Source: CAZQIO01 sp964593405
GTDB taxonomy: Bacteria > Patescibacteriota > Minisyncoccia > Minisyncoccales > GBS-2
NCBI GenBank assembly: GCA_964593405.1
Contig: CAZQIO010000001.1
Span: 6,638 to 70,637 of the forward strand
DNA length: 64,000 nucleotides
Direction of reading: 5' to 3'
A program made the position numbers and the translations under genes. The first letter of the stretch is position 1. The number at the start of each line of letters is the position of its first letter. Below, in pieces: positions 16,574-24,689 of this stretch. A model generated the notes under the pieces. That model was not told where the DNA came from. It saw nothing but the letters and a program-made list of their open reading frames with translations, and did no database searches.

Positions 16574-17683
16574 TTAGGGCGATGACTTTATTAGTGCTCT
16601 CAATTTCTTCTTACATTCTGGGTCAGTTATGTATTCTGCAAGTTCTTGAAAAGAATAGGGAAAAATTTGTAATGCTTCCTTCAATTCTTCTTTTAATTTT
16701 GGATCCCTGAGCATTGCGGCTAATTTTTCTGTTATTTCTTCTCTTTCAAAAAAGAAAGAAAGTAATGAAGCAAGGGAAACAAAGTGATGAGGACTCAGAG
16801 ATAACCTCCCTTTCACATTTTTTTTAAAGTCGATTTTGCCTTTGGTAGTTAACCTCAATTCTTTGTTTGAAGCATCTAAGAGCAGTTTGCGAAAAATGAG
16901 CAGGCGATCTTTTATCTTTTCATCCAAACTTTGGTGTAAAAAACACTCTGTTTGTTGGAGGAGGAATATATACCACCGTAAAAGAACGATTACTTCTTGT
17001 TTTGAAAAACTATCCCAATCAATAGAGAAAACCCTTATTGTGTTTTCAACTTCCTCCATGGGAAGGGGGAGGAAAAAAATTGGAATGTTTGAACATTCTT
17101 TTATTTCTATTCTCCGTCCTTTTTCAGAAACTTCCAAAGAAATGCCATATTTTAGTTTTGCTCCGCCTTTTGTATTTATCTCTGAAACCACTCTTGTTTT
17201 CTTTCTATAACTAATTCCCCCAACTTCTGAAACCTCATCTATAGCACAAACTATCTCTCCTTGCGGATTTAATATAATGTTGTCTACCTTATTGAAGAAA
17301 TCATCATATTCTGAAGTTCTAACCACAATCCAATCTTTACCTAAAAACTTGGCAAAAACAGCTACTTTTAACCTTTCTAACCACTCTCCCCATTCTTCCG
17401 ATTTTTCTTTAATGCTTAAAAGTATCCTTTCTGGATCTTTTCTATATGCCAACAATTGTTTTATTTCATTTCTCGGAAAGTTTATTTTACGCTTTACATT
17501 TTCGAGCCGTTTTCGGTCTTCGGGTGTTAGTTCAGGAACAAGTCGACACCCATTGTCTACTCGACACCCCCACCTCTGTAATTGTCCTGCATAATCGTTT
17601 AAGAACTGCATCAATCTTTCCCTCCCTTTTTCAACCGGTTCCTCTGAACCCTCAATTGTTACTGGAGAGATTTTCTCTGGCAT
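16574..17683 (-). CDS. Conserved-looking hypothetical protein, possible nuclease fold
   Basis: I do not recognise a named family for this 369-residue soluble protein. A central block reads VRTSEYDDFFNKVDNIIL followed by GEIVCAIDEV. Acidic residues spaced like this (YDD, VDNII, AIDEV) resemble PD-(D/E)XK-like domains annotated in Patescibacteria, but this is only a pattern impression. The C-terminal third is helical, with a run of charged residues and several leucine-rich stretches. It is transcribed alone, convergent with the kinase gene, and shares a direction with the tRNA-Leu upstream of it. Confidence 0.65.
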   Translation of the reverse strand: MPEKISPVTIEGSEEPVEKGRERLMQFLNDYAGQLQRWGCRVDNGCRLVPELTPEDRKRLENVKRKINFPRNEIKQLLAYRKDPERILLSIKEKSEEWGEWLERLKVAVFAKFLGKDWIVVRTSEYDDFFNKVDNIILNPQGEIVCAIDEVSEVGGISYRKKTRVVSEINTKGGAKLKYGISLEVSEKGRRIEIKECSNIPIFFLPLPMEEVENTIRVFSIDWDSFSKQEVIVLLRWYIFLLQQTECFLHQSLDEKIKDRLLIFRKLLLDASNKELRLTTKGKIDFKKNVKGRLSLSPHHFVSLASLLSFFFEREEITEKLAAMLRDPKLKEELKEALQIFPYSFQELAEYITDPECKKKLRALIKSSP

Positions 17684-17718
17684 ATGAAAAAATTTAATTG
17701 GTGAAAAGAAAATTAAAT

Positions 17719-17808
17719 TGGTGCCCGGGGAGGGACTCGAACCCTCACGGGGTTTTACCCCCAGTAGATTTTGAGTCTACCGCGACTTCCAGATTCCGCC
17801 ACCCGGGC
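17719..17808 (-). tRNA. tRNA-Leu (CAA)
   Basis: Read on the minus strand, the acceptor GCCCGGG pairs with CCCGGGC. The anticodon arm GTAGA-CTCAAAA-TCTAC gives CAA. A long variable arm with CTGGGGG and CCCC marks a class II tRNA. CCA follows the discriminator A (17719-17721), unlike the other two flank tRNAs. Confidence 0.94.
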
Positions 17809-17817
17809 TCAATTTTC

Positions 17818-17846
17818 ATTTTCTTAATTTTTTTCTAAATTGTCAA
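17818..17846 (-). promoter_or_regulatory. Promoter of tRNA-Leu (CAA)
   Basis: On the minus strand, TTGACA (17846-17841) and GAAAAT (17823-17818) are 17 bases apart. The tRNA 5' end is nine bases beyond the -10 box, a good distance for a start point. Confidence 0.6.
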
Positions 17847-17854
17847 TTGAAGAC

Positions 17855-17882
17855 TTGACAACAATCTTTTTTGGATTAAAAT
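17855..17882 (+). promoter_or_regulatory. Promoter of the greA leader
   Basis: TTGACA (17855-17860) and TAAAAT (17877-17882) are 16 bases apart. It is back-to-back with the tRNA-Leu promoter. The predicted start near 17889 leaves a leader of about 165 bases before greA, long for this genome. Confidence 0.65.
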
Positions 17883-17897
17883 AAACAAGGGAAAACC

Positions 17898-17978
17898 ATG
17901 AGGAAGATAATGAAAATTTACACGAGAACCTACAAAAACTGTTTGGCGGCATTTTGTATTTTTATTAATTTTCTCTAG
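17898..17978 (+). CDS. Possible 26-residue leader peptide upstream of greA
   Basis: An ATG at 17898 opens a frame of 26 codons, MRKIMKIYTRTYKNCLAAF and on to a TAG at 17976-17978. A weak AAGGGA precedes the ATG. The stop codon is the first base of a stable hairpin (17978-18031). Position between a strong promoter and greA fits a regulatory leader, but coding is unproven and the peptide shows no run of a single amino acid. Confidence 0.3.
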   Translation: MRKIMKIYTRTYKNCLAAFCIFINFL

Positions 17979-18031
17979 CAGGGGGTAAGAGAGGGAGCAA
18001 GAAATTATTTAAAACTTCTCTAACCCCCTGC
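17978..18031 (+). promoter_or_regulatory. Long hairpin in the greA 5' leader
   Basis: GCAGGGGGT-A-AGAGA pairs with TCTCT-A-ACCCCCTGC: 14 base pairs with one A-A mismatch and a loop of 24 bases. No T-run follows, so it is not a simple intrinsic terminator. It ends 21 bases before the greA ATG. Confidence 0.55.
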
Positions 18032-18052
18032 AAAGGGGGCCTTCAAAATTAT

Positions 18053-18526
18053 ATGAGAAAAAAATTCTACCTGACAAAAGAAGGATTAGAAAAATTAAAA
18101 AGAGAGTACCAAAACTTGAAAGCTTTAAAATTGAAGCAATTGAAAGGAAATTTGCCCCAGATTTTTCATTCTGAAGATATTAATCCTGAATATTTAGCTT
18201 TTAAAGAAGACATGAATTTTTTAGAAACTAGACTTGCCGAATTAGAATTTATTTTGAAAAATTTTCAGTTGATCAAACCTCCTCCAAAAGAACTCCAAAA
18301 CCACGTTGCCTTGGGGGCAACCGTCACTTTAGAAGATGAAAGCGGGGCAATCAATGAATTCACTATAGTGGGCACGTTAGAGGCAAATCCAATGGAAGGA
18401 AAAATTTCAAACGAATCTCCAGTAGGAAAAGCCCTTTTGGGGAAAAAAGTTGGAGACATTGTTGAAATACTTTCCCCAATTAGGGTGGTGTATAAGATAA
18501 AAAAAATTAAATATCATTTATCTTGA
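18053..18526 (+). CDS. greA: GreA-family transcription elongation factor
   Basis: This 157-residue protein has the N-terminal coiled coil (YLTKEGLEKLKREYQ) with an acidic tip SEDINPEYLAFKEDM. The C-terminal FKBP-like domain has VTLEDESGAINEFTIVG and ISNESPVGKALLGKKVGDIVEI. GreA rescues backtracked RNA polymerase by stimulating transcript cleavage. The tip loop differs from the DLSENAEY consensus but keeps acidic residues. It has a long leader with a hairpin, so it may be regulated. Confidence 0.9.
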   Translation: MRKKFYLTKEGLEKLKREYQNLKALKLKQLKGNLPQIFHSEDINPEYLAFKEDMNFLETRLAELEFILKNFQLIKPPPKELQNHVALGATVTLEDESGAINEFTIVGTLEANPMEGKISNESPVGKALLGKKVGDIVEILSPIRVVYKIKKIKYHLS

Positions 18527-18529
18527 GAA

Positions 18530-19798
18530 ATGAAAAAAATTCTCAATTTCCTCATTAGAGTTAACAAGTTGAAAGAAATACCAAGAACTGGGTGGGTGTT
18601 GAGAGGAGTCAAAAATCCTGAAACGATCGCCGAACACACCTTCCGTTTAGCAGTAATGGTTTGGCTATTTGGAGAAGAAAAGAAATTGGAAGTTCAAAAA
18701 ATGATCAAAGAAGCTTTATTTCATGACATTTGCGAAGTTTATGCAGGGGATATTCCCCCATTTTTTTATTATTTACAAGTTCTAAAAAGTAAACAAAAAA
18801 AAGAAGAAATTTTTGCCAAATGGGTTAGACTTTCCCAAAAAGAAAAAATAAAGAGGTCAAAAATGAAATTAAAAAAAGAAAAGCAAGCACTTCTGAAAGT
18901 AATAAAGGGATTGAAAAATGAGTGGAAAAAGGAAATTCTTTCTTGTTTTGTTGATTATGTAGAAGGACTTTCAAAAGAGGGAAGATTTTTTAGGCAAGTA
19001 GACAAAATAGAAACATTCCTTCAGGCAATAGAGTATTTTGGTCCCCACGCAAAACTTCTTAATGCTTGGTGGGAAGAGATTGAAGAGATAGTTGAGGATC
19101 CTTTACTTTTGGAATTTATCAAAGTTGTAGAGAAAAAATTCTACGGAAAATCGAAAAATGCTCAGAGGAATAGAAAAGTAGAAAATTTTTTAGATTTCTT
19201 TTTAAAGATCGGAAAAATAAAAAGAATACCGAGGTTGTATTGGATTTTAAGGAAAATCAAAAATCCAGAAACGGTTGCCGGCCACATTTTTACTGTTGCA
19301 ATAATGGCTTGGGTTTTTGGGAAAGAAAAACCGCACTTGAGTATGGAAAAACTTTTAAAAATGGCTCTTTGCCACGAAATCACAGCAATAGAAACTGGGG
19401 ATACAACCCCCTACGATAGAATTTTAAAGACAAAAGATAAAGAAAAAGAAAAAATCCTAGCAAAAATGATCAGGCTTTCAGAAAAAGAGAAAAAAAAGAA
19501 TTTTTGGGCAGATTATAAAAAAGAAAAGAAAACTCTTGAAAAAATAACAAAAAACTTAGATAACGAAACCAAAAAAGAAATAATCAACCTTTGGGAAGAT
19601 TACAGAAAAAAAGAAAGTTCAGAAGGGATTTTTCTTTCTCAATTGAACACTGTCGCAGTTTTGTTCCAGGGAGTTTTGTACAAAAAGAAAATTAAAAATT
19701 TTTCCACCTCTCCCCTTTGGGAATGGGCCTTTGAAAGCGTCTCTGATCCATTGATTTTAAAATTTCTCGATGCCTTAAAAGAGTATGAAAAAAATTAA
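18530..19798 (+). CDS. Tandem HD-domain phosphohydrolase (duplicated HDDC2/YfbR-like)
   Basis: The 422 residues contain two similar HD domains. The first has IPRTGWVLRGVKNPETIAEHTFR and HDICEVYAGDIPP. The second, from about residue 205, has IPRLYWILRKIKNPETVAGHIFT and HEITAIETGDTTP. In copy 2 the histidine-aspartate pair HD is HE and the EH of the first motif is GH, so the second active site may be weakened. Single-domain relatives are metal-dependent 5'-nucleotidases. Fusion of two copies in one chain suggests an internal pseudo-dimer. It overlaps the next gene by 14 bases. Confidence 0.82.
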   Translation: MKKILNFLIRVNKLKEIPRTGWVLRGVKNPETIAEHTFRLAVMVWLFGEEKKLEVQKMIKEALFHDICEVYAGDIPPFFYYLQVLKSKQKKEEIFAKWVRLSQKEKIKRSKMKLKKEKQALLKVIKGLKNEWKKEILSCFVDYVEGLSKEGRFFRQVDKIETFLQAIEYFGPHAKLLNAWWEEIEEIVEDPLLLEFIKVVEKKFYGKSKNAQRNRKVENFLDFFLKIGKIKRIPRLYWILRKIKNPETVAGHIFTVAIMAWVFGKEKPHLSMEKLLKMALCHEITAIETGDTTPYDRILKTKDKEKEKILAKMIRLSEKEKKKNFWADYKKEKKTLEKITKNLDNETKKEIINLWEDYRKKESSEGIFLSQLNTVAVLFQGVLYKKKIKNFSTSPLWEWAFESVSDPLILKFLDALKEYEKN

Positions 19799-20528
19799 AG
19801 TTGGATGTTGCGGATTTCCTGAAAACAAAAAAGAGTACTTTAAAAAATTTTCTTTAGTTGAGTTGCAATCTACTTTTTACGAAATTCCGGCAAAAATGGA
19901 AACTGTGAAAAAATGGAGAGAGGAGGCTCCAAAAGATTTTGAGTTTTCTCTGAAAGCATTTCAAGTAATAACTCACGATGCTTCAAGTCCTACTTACAAA
20001 AAATTGAAAAGAAAATTTGGTAATCAAAAAAATTATGGATTTTTTAAAAACACAAAAGAAGTATTTTTGGCTTGGGAGATGACAAAGAATGTGGCAAAAG
20101 AATTAAAAGCAAAAGTTATTGTTTTTCAATGCCCTTCTTCCTTTAAGCCAGAAAAAGAGAACATAAAAAATTTTGAAAACTTTTTCAAAAAAATAAAAGA
20201 GAAAAATTTTATTTTTGCTTGGGAACCAAGAGGAGAATGGTCAGAAGATTTGATTAAAAATCTGTGCAAAAAATTGAATTTGGTCCATTGTGTTGACCCT
20301 TTCAAACAAAAACCAGTTTTTGGAAAAATAAATTACTTTAGGTTGCACGGAAAACCAGGATACAATTTAAAGTACAATTATACTATTGAAGATTTCAAAG
20401 AACTTTTGAAGTTTTGTGACAAAAAAGAAAACTACGTTTTGTTTAACAATTTAAATATGGGAAAAGATGCCCAAAGTTTTCAAAAGCTCCTCAAAAATGT
20501 TCCACATTATATTGCCATGGCAAAATAA
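19785..20528 (+). CDS. DUF72 protein (first of a tandem pair)
   Basis: The 247-residue TIM-barrel-like DUF72 protein begins KIKVGCCGFPENKKEYF, with VELQSTFYEIP, FEFSLKAFQVITHD, FAWEPRGEW and YFRLHGKPGYN as family blocks. The function of DUF72 is not established. The next gene encodes a second DUF72 protein of similar size but low identity. The last residues are encoded inside a palindrome shared with elp3. Confidence 0.85.
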   Translation: MKKIKVGCCGFPENKKEYFKKFSLVELQSTFYEIPAKMETVKKWREEAPKDFEFSLKAFQVITHDASSPTYKKLKRKFGNQKNYGFFKNTKEVFLAWEMTKNVAKELKAKVIVFQCPSSFKPEKENIKNFENFFKKIKEKNFIFAWEPRGEWSEDLIKNLCKKLNLVHCVDPFKQKPVFGKINYFRLHGKPGYNLKYNYTIEDFKELLKFCDKKENYVLFNNLNMGKDAQSFQKLLKNVPHYIAMAK

Positions 20529-20533
20529 TGTGG
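20502..20533. repeat. 32-base palindrome at the end of the first DUF72 gene
   Basis: CCACATTATATTGCCA and TGGCAAAATAATGTGG pair at 15 of 16 positions. The right half is the exact complement of the left half at 161-176, so this is the same element in the opposite orientation. It spans the stop codon at 20526-20528. Confidence 0.7.
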
Positions 20534-20540
20534 CACAATT

Positions 20541-21293
20541 ATGAGTGAAGTTTTTATTGGGACATCGGGGTATATTTATCCCCATTGGGAAGGAGTTTTT
20601 TATCCTCTAGGCTGGCCCAAAGCAAAAAAATTGGAATACTATTGCCAGCATTTTGATACAGTTGAACTAAACAATACTTTTTATAGGCTTCCTGGTAAAA
20701 AAACTTTTGAAAGTTGGTACAAAAGAACTTCCAAGAATTTTATTTTCGCAGTCAAGGTTTCAAGATTCATCACTCATATTAAAAAATTGAAAGATTGCCG
20801 AGAATCTTGGGAGATATTTTTAAAGCGGGCTTTAATTTTAAAAGAAAAACTAGGCCCTCTCTTGTTTCAGTTGCCACCTTCTTGGAAAAAGGATGCAAAA
20901 AGGTTGGAAGAATTTTTAAAACTAATAACTAAAAACCTAGAACCTAAAACCTCAAACTTAAAGTTTGCTTTTGAATTCAGGAATGAAACTTGGTGTTGCC
21001 AAGAAATTTATGATTTGTTGAAAAAATACAATTGCGCTTGGGTTGTTGTCGATTCTCCCCATTGGCCAAAGGTTTTCCAGGTTACTGCAGATTTTGTTTA
21101 TGTTAGAATGCACGGTTCAAAAATTTTGTTTGGTTCAAAGTATACAAAAAAGGAATTAGAGAATTTGGCAGAAAAAATTAAAGAATGGCAAAAACAAAGA
21201 TTAGATGTTTTTGTCTATTTTAACAACGACGCCCATGGCTTTGCAGTTCAAAATGCAAAAGAATTATTAAGATTGACAAAGAATTTTAAATAA
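20541..21293 (+). CDS. DUF72 protein (second of a tandem pair)
   Basis: This 250-residue DUF72 member has VFIGTSGYIYPHWEGVFYP, VELNNTFYRLP, FAVKVSRFITHIKKL, LFQLPPSW, FEFRNETW, YVRMHGS and VYFNNDAHGFAVQNA, all at family positions. It is closer to the common bacterial DUF72 form than its upstream neighbour. No activity can be deduced. Confidence 0.9.
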   Translation: MSEVFIGTSGYIYPHWEGVFYPLGWPKAKKLEYYCQHFDTVELNNTFYRLPGKKTFESWYKRTSKNFIFAVKVSRFITHIKKLKDCRESWEIFLKRALILKEKLGPLLFQLPPSWKKDAKRLEEFLKLITKNLEPKTSNLKFAFEFRNETWCCQEIYDLLKKYNCAWVVVDSPHWPKVFQVTADFVYVRMHGSKILFGSKYTKKELENLAEKIKEWQKQRLDVFVYFNNDAHGFAVQNAKELLRLTKNFK

Positions 21294-21332
21294 ACTAAAA
21301 AAAGAAAAGGTCGAAAAATCAATTTTAAACCA

Positions 21333-22022
21333 ATGAGAAAAGTTTTATTGTCAATTTTAATTGGAGTTTTGATTTTGGCAATTTCAAATCCAATCGCTGC
21401 CAAGTCCAAAGGAAAAAAAATTAATGAGCCAGTAGATAAGATAACTTTCATTCACTACAAAGGAGGAAAAGTAAGAGTGGAAGGTAAAGGAGCAAAAGCT
21501 CAAACCTGTTATAAGTTGTTGGGGGTAAAATGGAGAAATCTGCCGATAGATTATGTGATTCAAACTGGAATTCCAGAAAGTGCCATTTCCTTGGCGACTG
21601 CTGAATGGGATAGGTGGACCTCTGCTAATTTATTTGGAAATTTTGCTACAGATTCTTTAGCCGATTTTGATGAAGATTCACCAGATGGAAAAAACGAGTA
21701 CAGCATTGGCAATTATCCAGAAGAGGGTGTAATAGCAGTGACAAACATTTGGTACACTATTCGTTCAAAACAAATTGTTGAATACGACGTGCTGTTTGAC
21801 ACTGATTATTTATGGGGAGATGCGACAATCAACCCTGAAGTAATGGATTGGCAAAACATTGCCACTCACGAAACAGGACATGGTTTGGGTCTTGGCGATG
21901 TTTATCAAACTCTTTGCTCTGAGGTGACAATGTATGGATATTCTGATTATGGAGAGACAAAGAAAAGAACTCTTGAAACACCAGATATTTTAGGACTTCA
22001 AAAACTCTACGGCGGACTATAA
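21333..22022 (+). CDS. Secreted matrixin-like metalloprotease
   Basis: The 229-residue protein starts with a signal peptide (LLSILIGVLILAIS followed by NPIAAKSK). Near residue 180 it has IATHETGHGLGLGDVY, an HExxHxxGxxD zinc site of the metzincin/matrixin type, and an expected nearby methionine in TMYGYSDYGE. LPIDYVIQTGI and ESAISLATAEWDRWT match the matrixin fold start. It probably acts outside the cell. There is no prodomain Cys switch that I can see. Confidence 0.85.
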   Translation: MRKVLLSILIGVLILAISNPIAAKSKGKKINEPVDKITFIHYKGGKVRVEGKGAKAQTCYKLLGVKWRNLPIDYVIQTGIPESAISLATAEWDRWTSANLFGNFATDSLADFDEDSPDGKNEYSIGNYPEEGVIAVTNIWYTIRSKQIVEYDVLFDTDYLWGDATINPEVMDWQNIATHETGHGLGLGDVYQTLCSEVTMYGYSDYGETKKRTLETPDILGLQKLYGGL

Positions 22023-22114
22023 AATAGGGTTTATTTGATTTTTTGTTTGCCACCTAGTTTCTCTTTGCGATTTTTTCTTTTTCATTATCTGACCAATGAT
22101 CATTTTTTAAAATT

Positions 22115-22672
22115 ATGAAAAAAGAGAATTTTAAATTGCTTGAGAAAAAAGGTGCGGTTTTAGTCATTGTCGATGTTCAGGAAAAATTGCTGCCAAAAAT
22201 CAAAGAAAAGGGCAAGATTTTAAAAAACATTTTAAAACTGGTTAAATTTGCAAAAATCATTAACCTTCCGATTGTTTTGACTGAACAATACCCAAAGGGC
22301 CTGGGGAAGACAGTCAATGAAATTAGAAAAATTTTACCAAATATAGAGCCAATTCAAAAAACAACCTTTAGTTGTTTTGGCAGCAAAAATTTCAAAGAAA
22401 AATTAAAAAAGCTTAAGGTCTCAAGTTTAATCATTGTTGGAATAGAAACTCACATTTGTGTTCTTCAAACAGCACTCGAAGCAATCGGTCGTTTTAAAGT
22501 TTTTGTTGTAGCCGATGCCACTTCTTCCCGTTCGAAAAAAGACTGGCAAATTGCTATTGAAAGAATGAGAGAGGAGGGAGTGACAATTTCTTCAACAGAA
22601 ATGCTAATTTTTGAATTGTTAAAAGATACAAAAGAAAAAGAATTCAAAAAAGTTTTGGAATTGTTGAAATAA
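22115..22672 (+). CDS. Isochorismatase-like cysteine hydrolase
   Basis: This 185-residue protein has LVIVDVQEKLLPKI with the catalytic Asp, EQYPKGLGKT, and VVGIETHICVLQTALEA with the catalytic Cys. The Asp-Lys-Cys triad of the isochorismatase/nicotinamidase superfamily is therefore complete. The substrate cannot be named; most relatives of this size are YcaC-type hydrolases. It is the last host gene before the first yjbQ-like repeat. Confidence 0.88.
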   Translation: MKKENFKLLEKKGAVLVIVDVQEKLLPKIKEKGKILKNILKLVKFAKIINLPIVLTEQYPKGLGKTVNEIRKILPNIEPIQKTTFSCFGSKNFKEKLKKLKVSSLIIVGIETHICVLQTALEAIGRFKVFVVADATSSRSKKDWQIAIERMREEGVTISSTEMLIFELLKDTKEKEFKKVLELLK

Positions 22673-22692
22673 AAAGAACGTCTTATTATAAT
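22664..22692 (+). promoter_or_regulatory. Promoter of yjbQ 5' copy 1
   Basis: TTGAAA (22664-22669) and TATAAT (22687-22692) are 17 bases apart. The -10 box ends six bases before the ATG at 22699, giving a leaderless start. The -35 box lies inside the end of the hydrolase gene. Confidence 0.7.
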
Positions 22693-22698
22693 TCACTA

Positions 22699-22749
22699 AT
22701 GAGATTTACTGTTTCAACAAAAGGATTTTGCGATGTAATAGATATTACC
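22699..22749 (+). repeat. yjbQ 5' end, copy 1 (probable attachment site)
   Basis: The ATG opens MRFTVSTKGFCDVIDIT, then the frame leaves yjbQ homology and stops at once (TTT TAA). It matches the start of the intact yjbQ at 36666 at about 44 of 51 positions. The mismatches are mostly silent, so the copies have separate histories. It looks like the stranded original 5' end of the host gene, or an attL. Confidence 0.75.
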
Positions 22750-22809
22750 TTTTAAAATAAATTAAGTCTAAAGTTTTATACATCCAGTGCGTAAAAACAA
22801 CCAAAATAA

Positions 22810-23901
22810 ATGTACCATCTTTTCAGGAAATTGATAGACATAAATTTATTATATTTAAGCAAATATTCTCGCTTTTTTTTAAATTTTATTCAACCAAGGC
22901 CGATTGAGGCCAGCTTTAAGGTAACTGAGAGGTGCAACAGCCGGTGCATTACCTGTAATGTCTGGAAAAATGTTCCCAAGAATGAATTGACTACTCAAGA
23001 AATAGAAAATGTTTTTTATCAGTTAAGAGAGATAGGAATAAAATATATCGGTTTCACTGGTGGAGAATGTTTGTTAAGGGATGACATTGGTGAATTGATT
23101 AAAAAAGCCAAAAAAATATTAAGAGCAAAAGTTTATATAATCACAAATGGTATATTGTTAGAAGAAAAAGCAAAGATTCTTTTGGAACAGGGAGTAGATT
23201 ATATCAGCGTTTCCCTTGATGGCATAGGAAAAACTGATGAAAAAATAAGAGGAGTCCCCGGTCATTACGAGAAGGTCATAAGAGGAATTAAACGATTAAG
23301 AAAATTGAGTTCGGGGAAATCGCCTCCCATTAATATAGGCACCACCCTTGTCAAACTTAACCTTCACGAAATTCCAAAATTGATTGAGGTTTGTAAAAAA
23401 TTAAATGTAACTTGGTCGTATAATTTATTAGATACAAGCCTTTATTTCTTTAAAGGTATTGATACTTCCCAACTATTGGTCAACGATGAGAATTTAGTGG
23501 ATAAAACGATCGATTATTTATACGAAATAAAAAAGAAGGACCCCGAAATAATTAACATGAATTTTAAGAGTTTGGAATTTGCCAGAGAGTATCTTAAAAA
23601 TAAAAAGCCCAATTTCCATTGCACTATGGGGTATCTGAGAGTTTTGATAGATTCAAGTTTAAATGTCTATTCAGGTTGTTGGGCTCTTCCTCCGATGGGA
23701 AACTTAAGAAAAGAAAATTTAAAAGATATTATTAGATCGCCAAAATATAAACAAAGGACAAAACAAATGTTTGATTTAAACTGCCCAAGATGTACTTGCG
23801 GTTATGCATTCTCTCTGGCGATTAACTTTTTACCTTCAAGTTTGATTGAAGCAATCAAAAATTTTAAGGGGTATAAAACATATCTAAAAATGATAGTGTA
23901 G
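22810..23901 (+). CDS. Radical SAM protein with SPASM-like C-terminal cysteines
   Basis: This 363-residue protein has TERCNSRCITCNVW, the CxxxCxxC site for the SAM-binding cluster, then GFTGGECLLRDD and VSLDGIGKTDEKIRGVPG. Late cysteines (FHCTMGYLRVLID, YSGCWALPPMGN, LNCPRCTCGYAF) look like an auxiliary cluster of the SPASM/twitch type, with PPMGNLRKENLKDI the usual block after it. Relatives modify peptides or lipids; the substrate here is unknown. A basic, aromatic N-terminal stretch may touch the membrane. It lies between yjbQ copies 1 and 2, with PAP2 next. Confidence 0.85.
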   Translation: MYHLFRKLIDINLLYLSKYSRFFLNFIQPRPIEASFKVTERCNSRCITCNVWKNVPKNELTTQEIENVFYQLREIGIKYIGFTGGECLLRDDIGELIKKAKKILRAKVYIITNGILLEEKAKILLEQGVDYISVSLDGIGKTDEKIRGVPGHYEKVIRGIKRLRKLSSGKSPPINIGTTLVKLNLHEIPKLIEVCKKLNVTWSYNLLDTSLYFFKGIDTSQLLVNDENLVDKTIDYLYEIKKKDPEIINMNFKSLEFAREYLKNKKPNFHCTMGYLRVLIDSSLNVYSGCWALPPMGNLRKENLKDIIRSPKYKQRTKQMFDLNCPRCTCGYAFSLAINFLPSSLIEAIKNFKGYKTYLKMIV

Positions 23902-23948
23902 TATTGCAAAGCGGATAATCGGTTAGACCAAGAAACTTAAAAGGGAAT

Positions 23949-24497
23949 ATGATTTTCACTCAACTAGATCTTAAATTACTATTGTTACTTCAGAATTTTC
24001 ATAACAAGTTTTTGGATTATTTGAGTTTAGGAATTAGCTGGATTACCGAGGGAGGTTTTATTTGGTTTTTTATTTGTGGGTTAATTTTTCTTTTTGAGAA
24101 AAAAGAGAAAAAAAGGAAAATTTTTTTAATTTTATCAGTGCTTTTGCTGAGTGATTGGCTGGTTAATATTCCTTTCAAGATGATTCTTTTTTGTCGAGAA
24201 AGGCCATATAAGGTTATTCCAGGAATTAGAGTGATTGGCAAAATCTGGGAAAATTGTTCTTTTCCCTCCGGTCATTTGGCCGTTTCAACGGCCGCTGTTT
24301 TGATTATTGGTTATTTGTTCCATTTAAGAAAAGGCTGGTTTATTTTTTCTTCAATTAGCTTTCTCTTTCTTTTGTCTTTTGCCAGGATGTATGTTGGCAT
24401 GCATTATCTGAGCGATATTTTAGGAGGAATAGTTATTGGAGTTATTTCCGCGCTTATCATTATCTATTTTGATAAGCAGATTAACTGGAAATTCTGA
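23949..24497 (+). CDS. PAP2-family membrane phosphatase
   Basis: This 182-residue protein has about five hydrophobic helices and the three PAP2 motifs: K-x6-RP (KMILFCRERP), PSGH (SFPSGHLAV) and the SR-x5-H-x3-D-like ARMYVGMHYLSD, where Ser is Ala. Family members remove phosphate from lipid phosphates such as phosphatidic acid or undecaprenyl diphosphate. With the radical SAM gene it forms the whole cargo of segment A. Confidence 0.88.
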   Translation: MIFTQLDLKLLLLLQNFHNKFLDYLSLGISWITEGGFIWFFICGLIFLFEKKEKKRKIFLILSVLLLSDWLVNIPFKMILFCRERPYKVIPGIRVIGKIWENCSFPSGHLAVSTAAVLIIGYLFHLRKGWFIFSSISFLFLLSFARMYVGMHYLSDILGGIVIGVISALIIIYFDKQINWKF

Positions 24498-24527
24498 AGT
24501 TAAGATAAAACTTCGACAATTTCTTTT

Positions 24528-24556
24528 TTGCCGAGTTTTTATTTTCATTTTATAAT
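24528..24556 (+). promoter_or_regulatory. Promoter of yjbQ 5' copy 2
   Basis: TTGCCG (24528-24533) and a perfect TATAAT (24551-24556) are 17 bases apart. The ATG at 24563 follows six bases later, again a leaderless layout. Confidence 0.72.
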
Positions 24557-24562
24557 GGATTA

Positions 24563-24592
24563 ATGCGCTTTACCGTTTCAACAAAAGGATTC
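24563..24592 (+). repeat. yjbQ 5' end, copy 2 (probable attachment site)
   Basis: ATGCGCTTTAC and GTTTCAACAAAAGGATT match the intact gene start, giving MRFTVSTKGF. Homology is lost after that and the frame ends at a TAA about eight codons later. It shares less with copies 1 and 3 than they share with each other, which narrows the common core to about TTTAC(C/T)GTTTCAACAAAAGG. Confidence 0.72.
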
Positions 24593-24645
24593 GTTGTGAA
24601 AACACCAGAATACTCGTTAAAATAAGACTTCCTCCAAGGAGCGAA

Positions 24646-24678
24646 ATGACCAAGAAAAAGCTGGCAGTTAAGGCTTAA
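24646..24678 (+). other. Ten-codon ORF behind a strong SD site
   Basis: CCAAGGAGCGAA precedes ATG and ten codons, MTKKKLAVKA, then TAA. A strong Shine-Dalgarno site is foreign to the flanking genes. It is probably the cut-off start of a lost gene at the left end of segment B. Confidence 0.35.
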
Positions 24679-24689
24679 TTTTTAATGGG

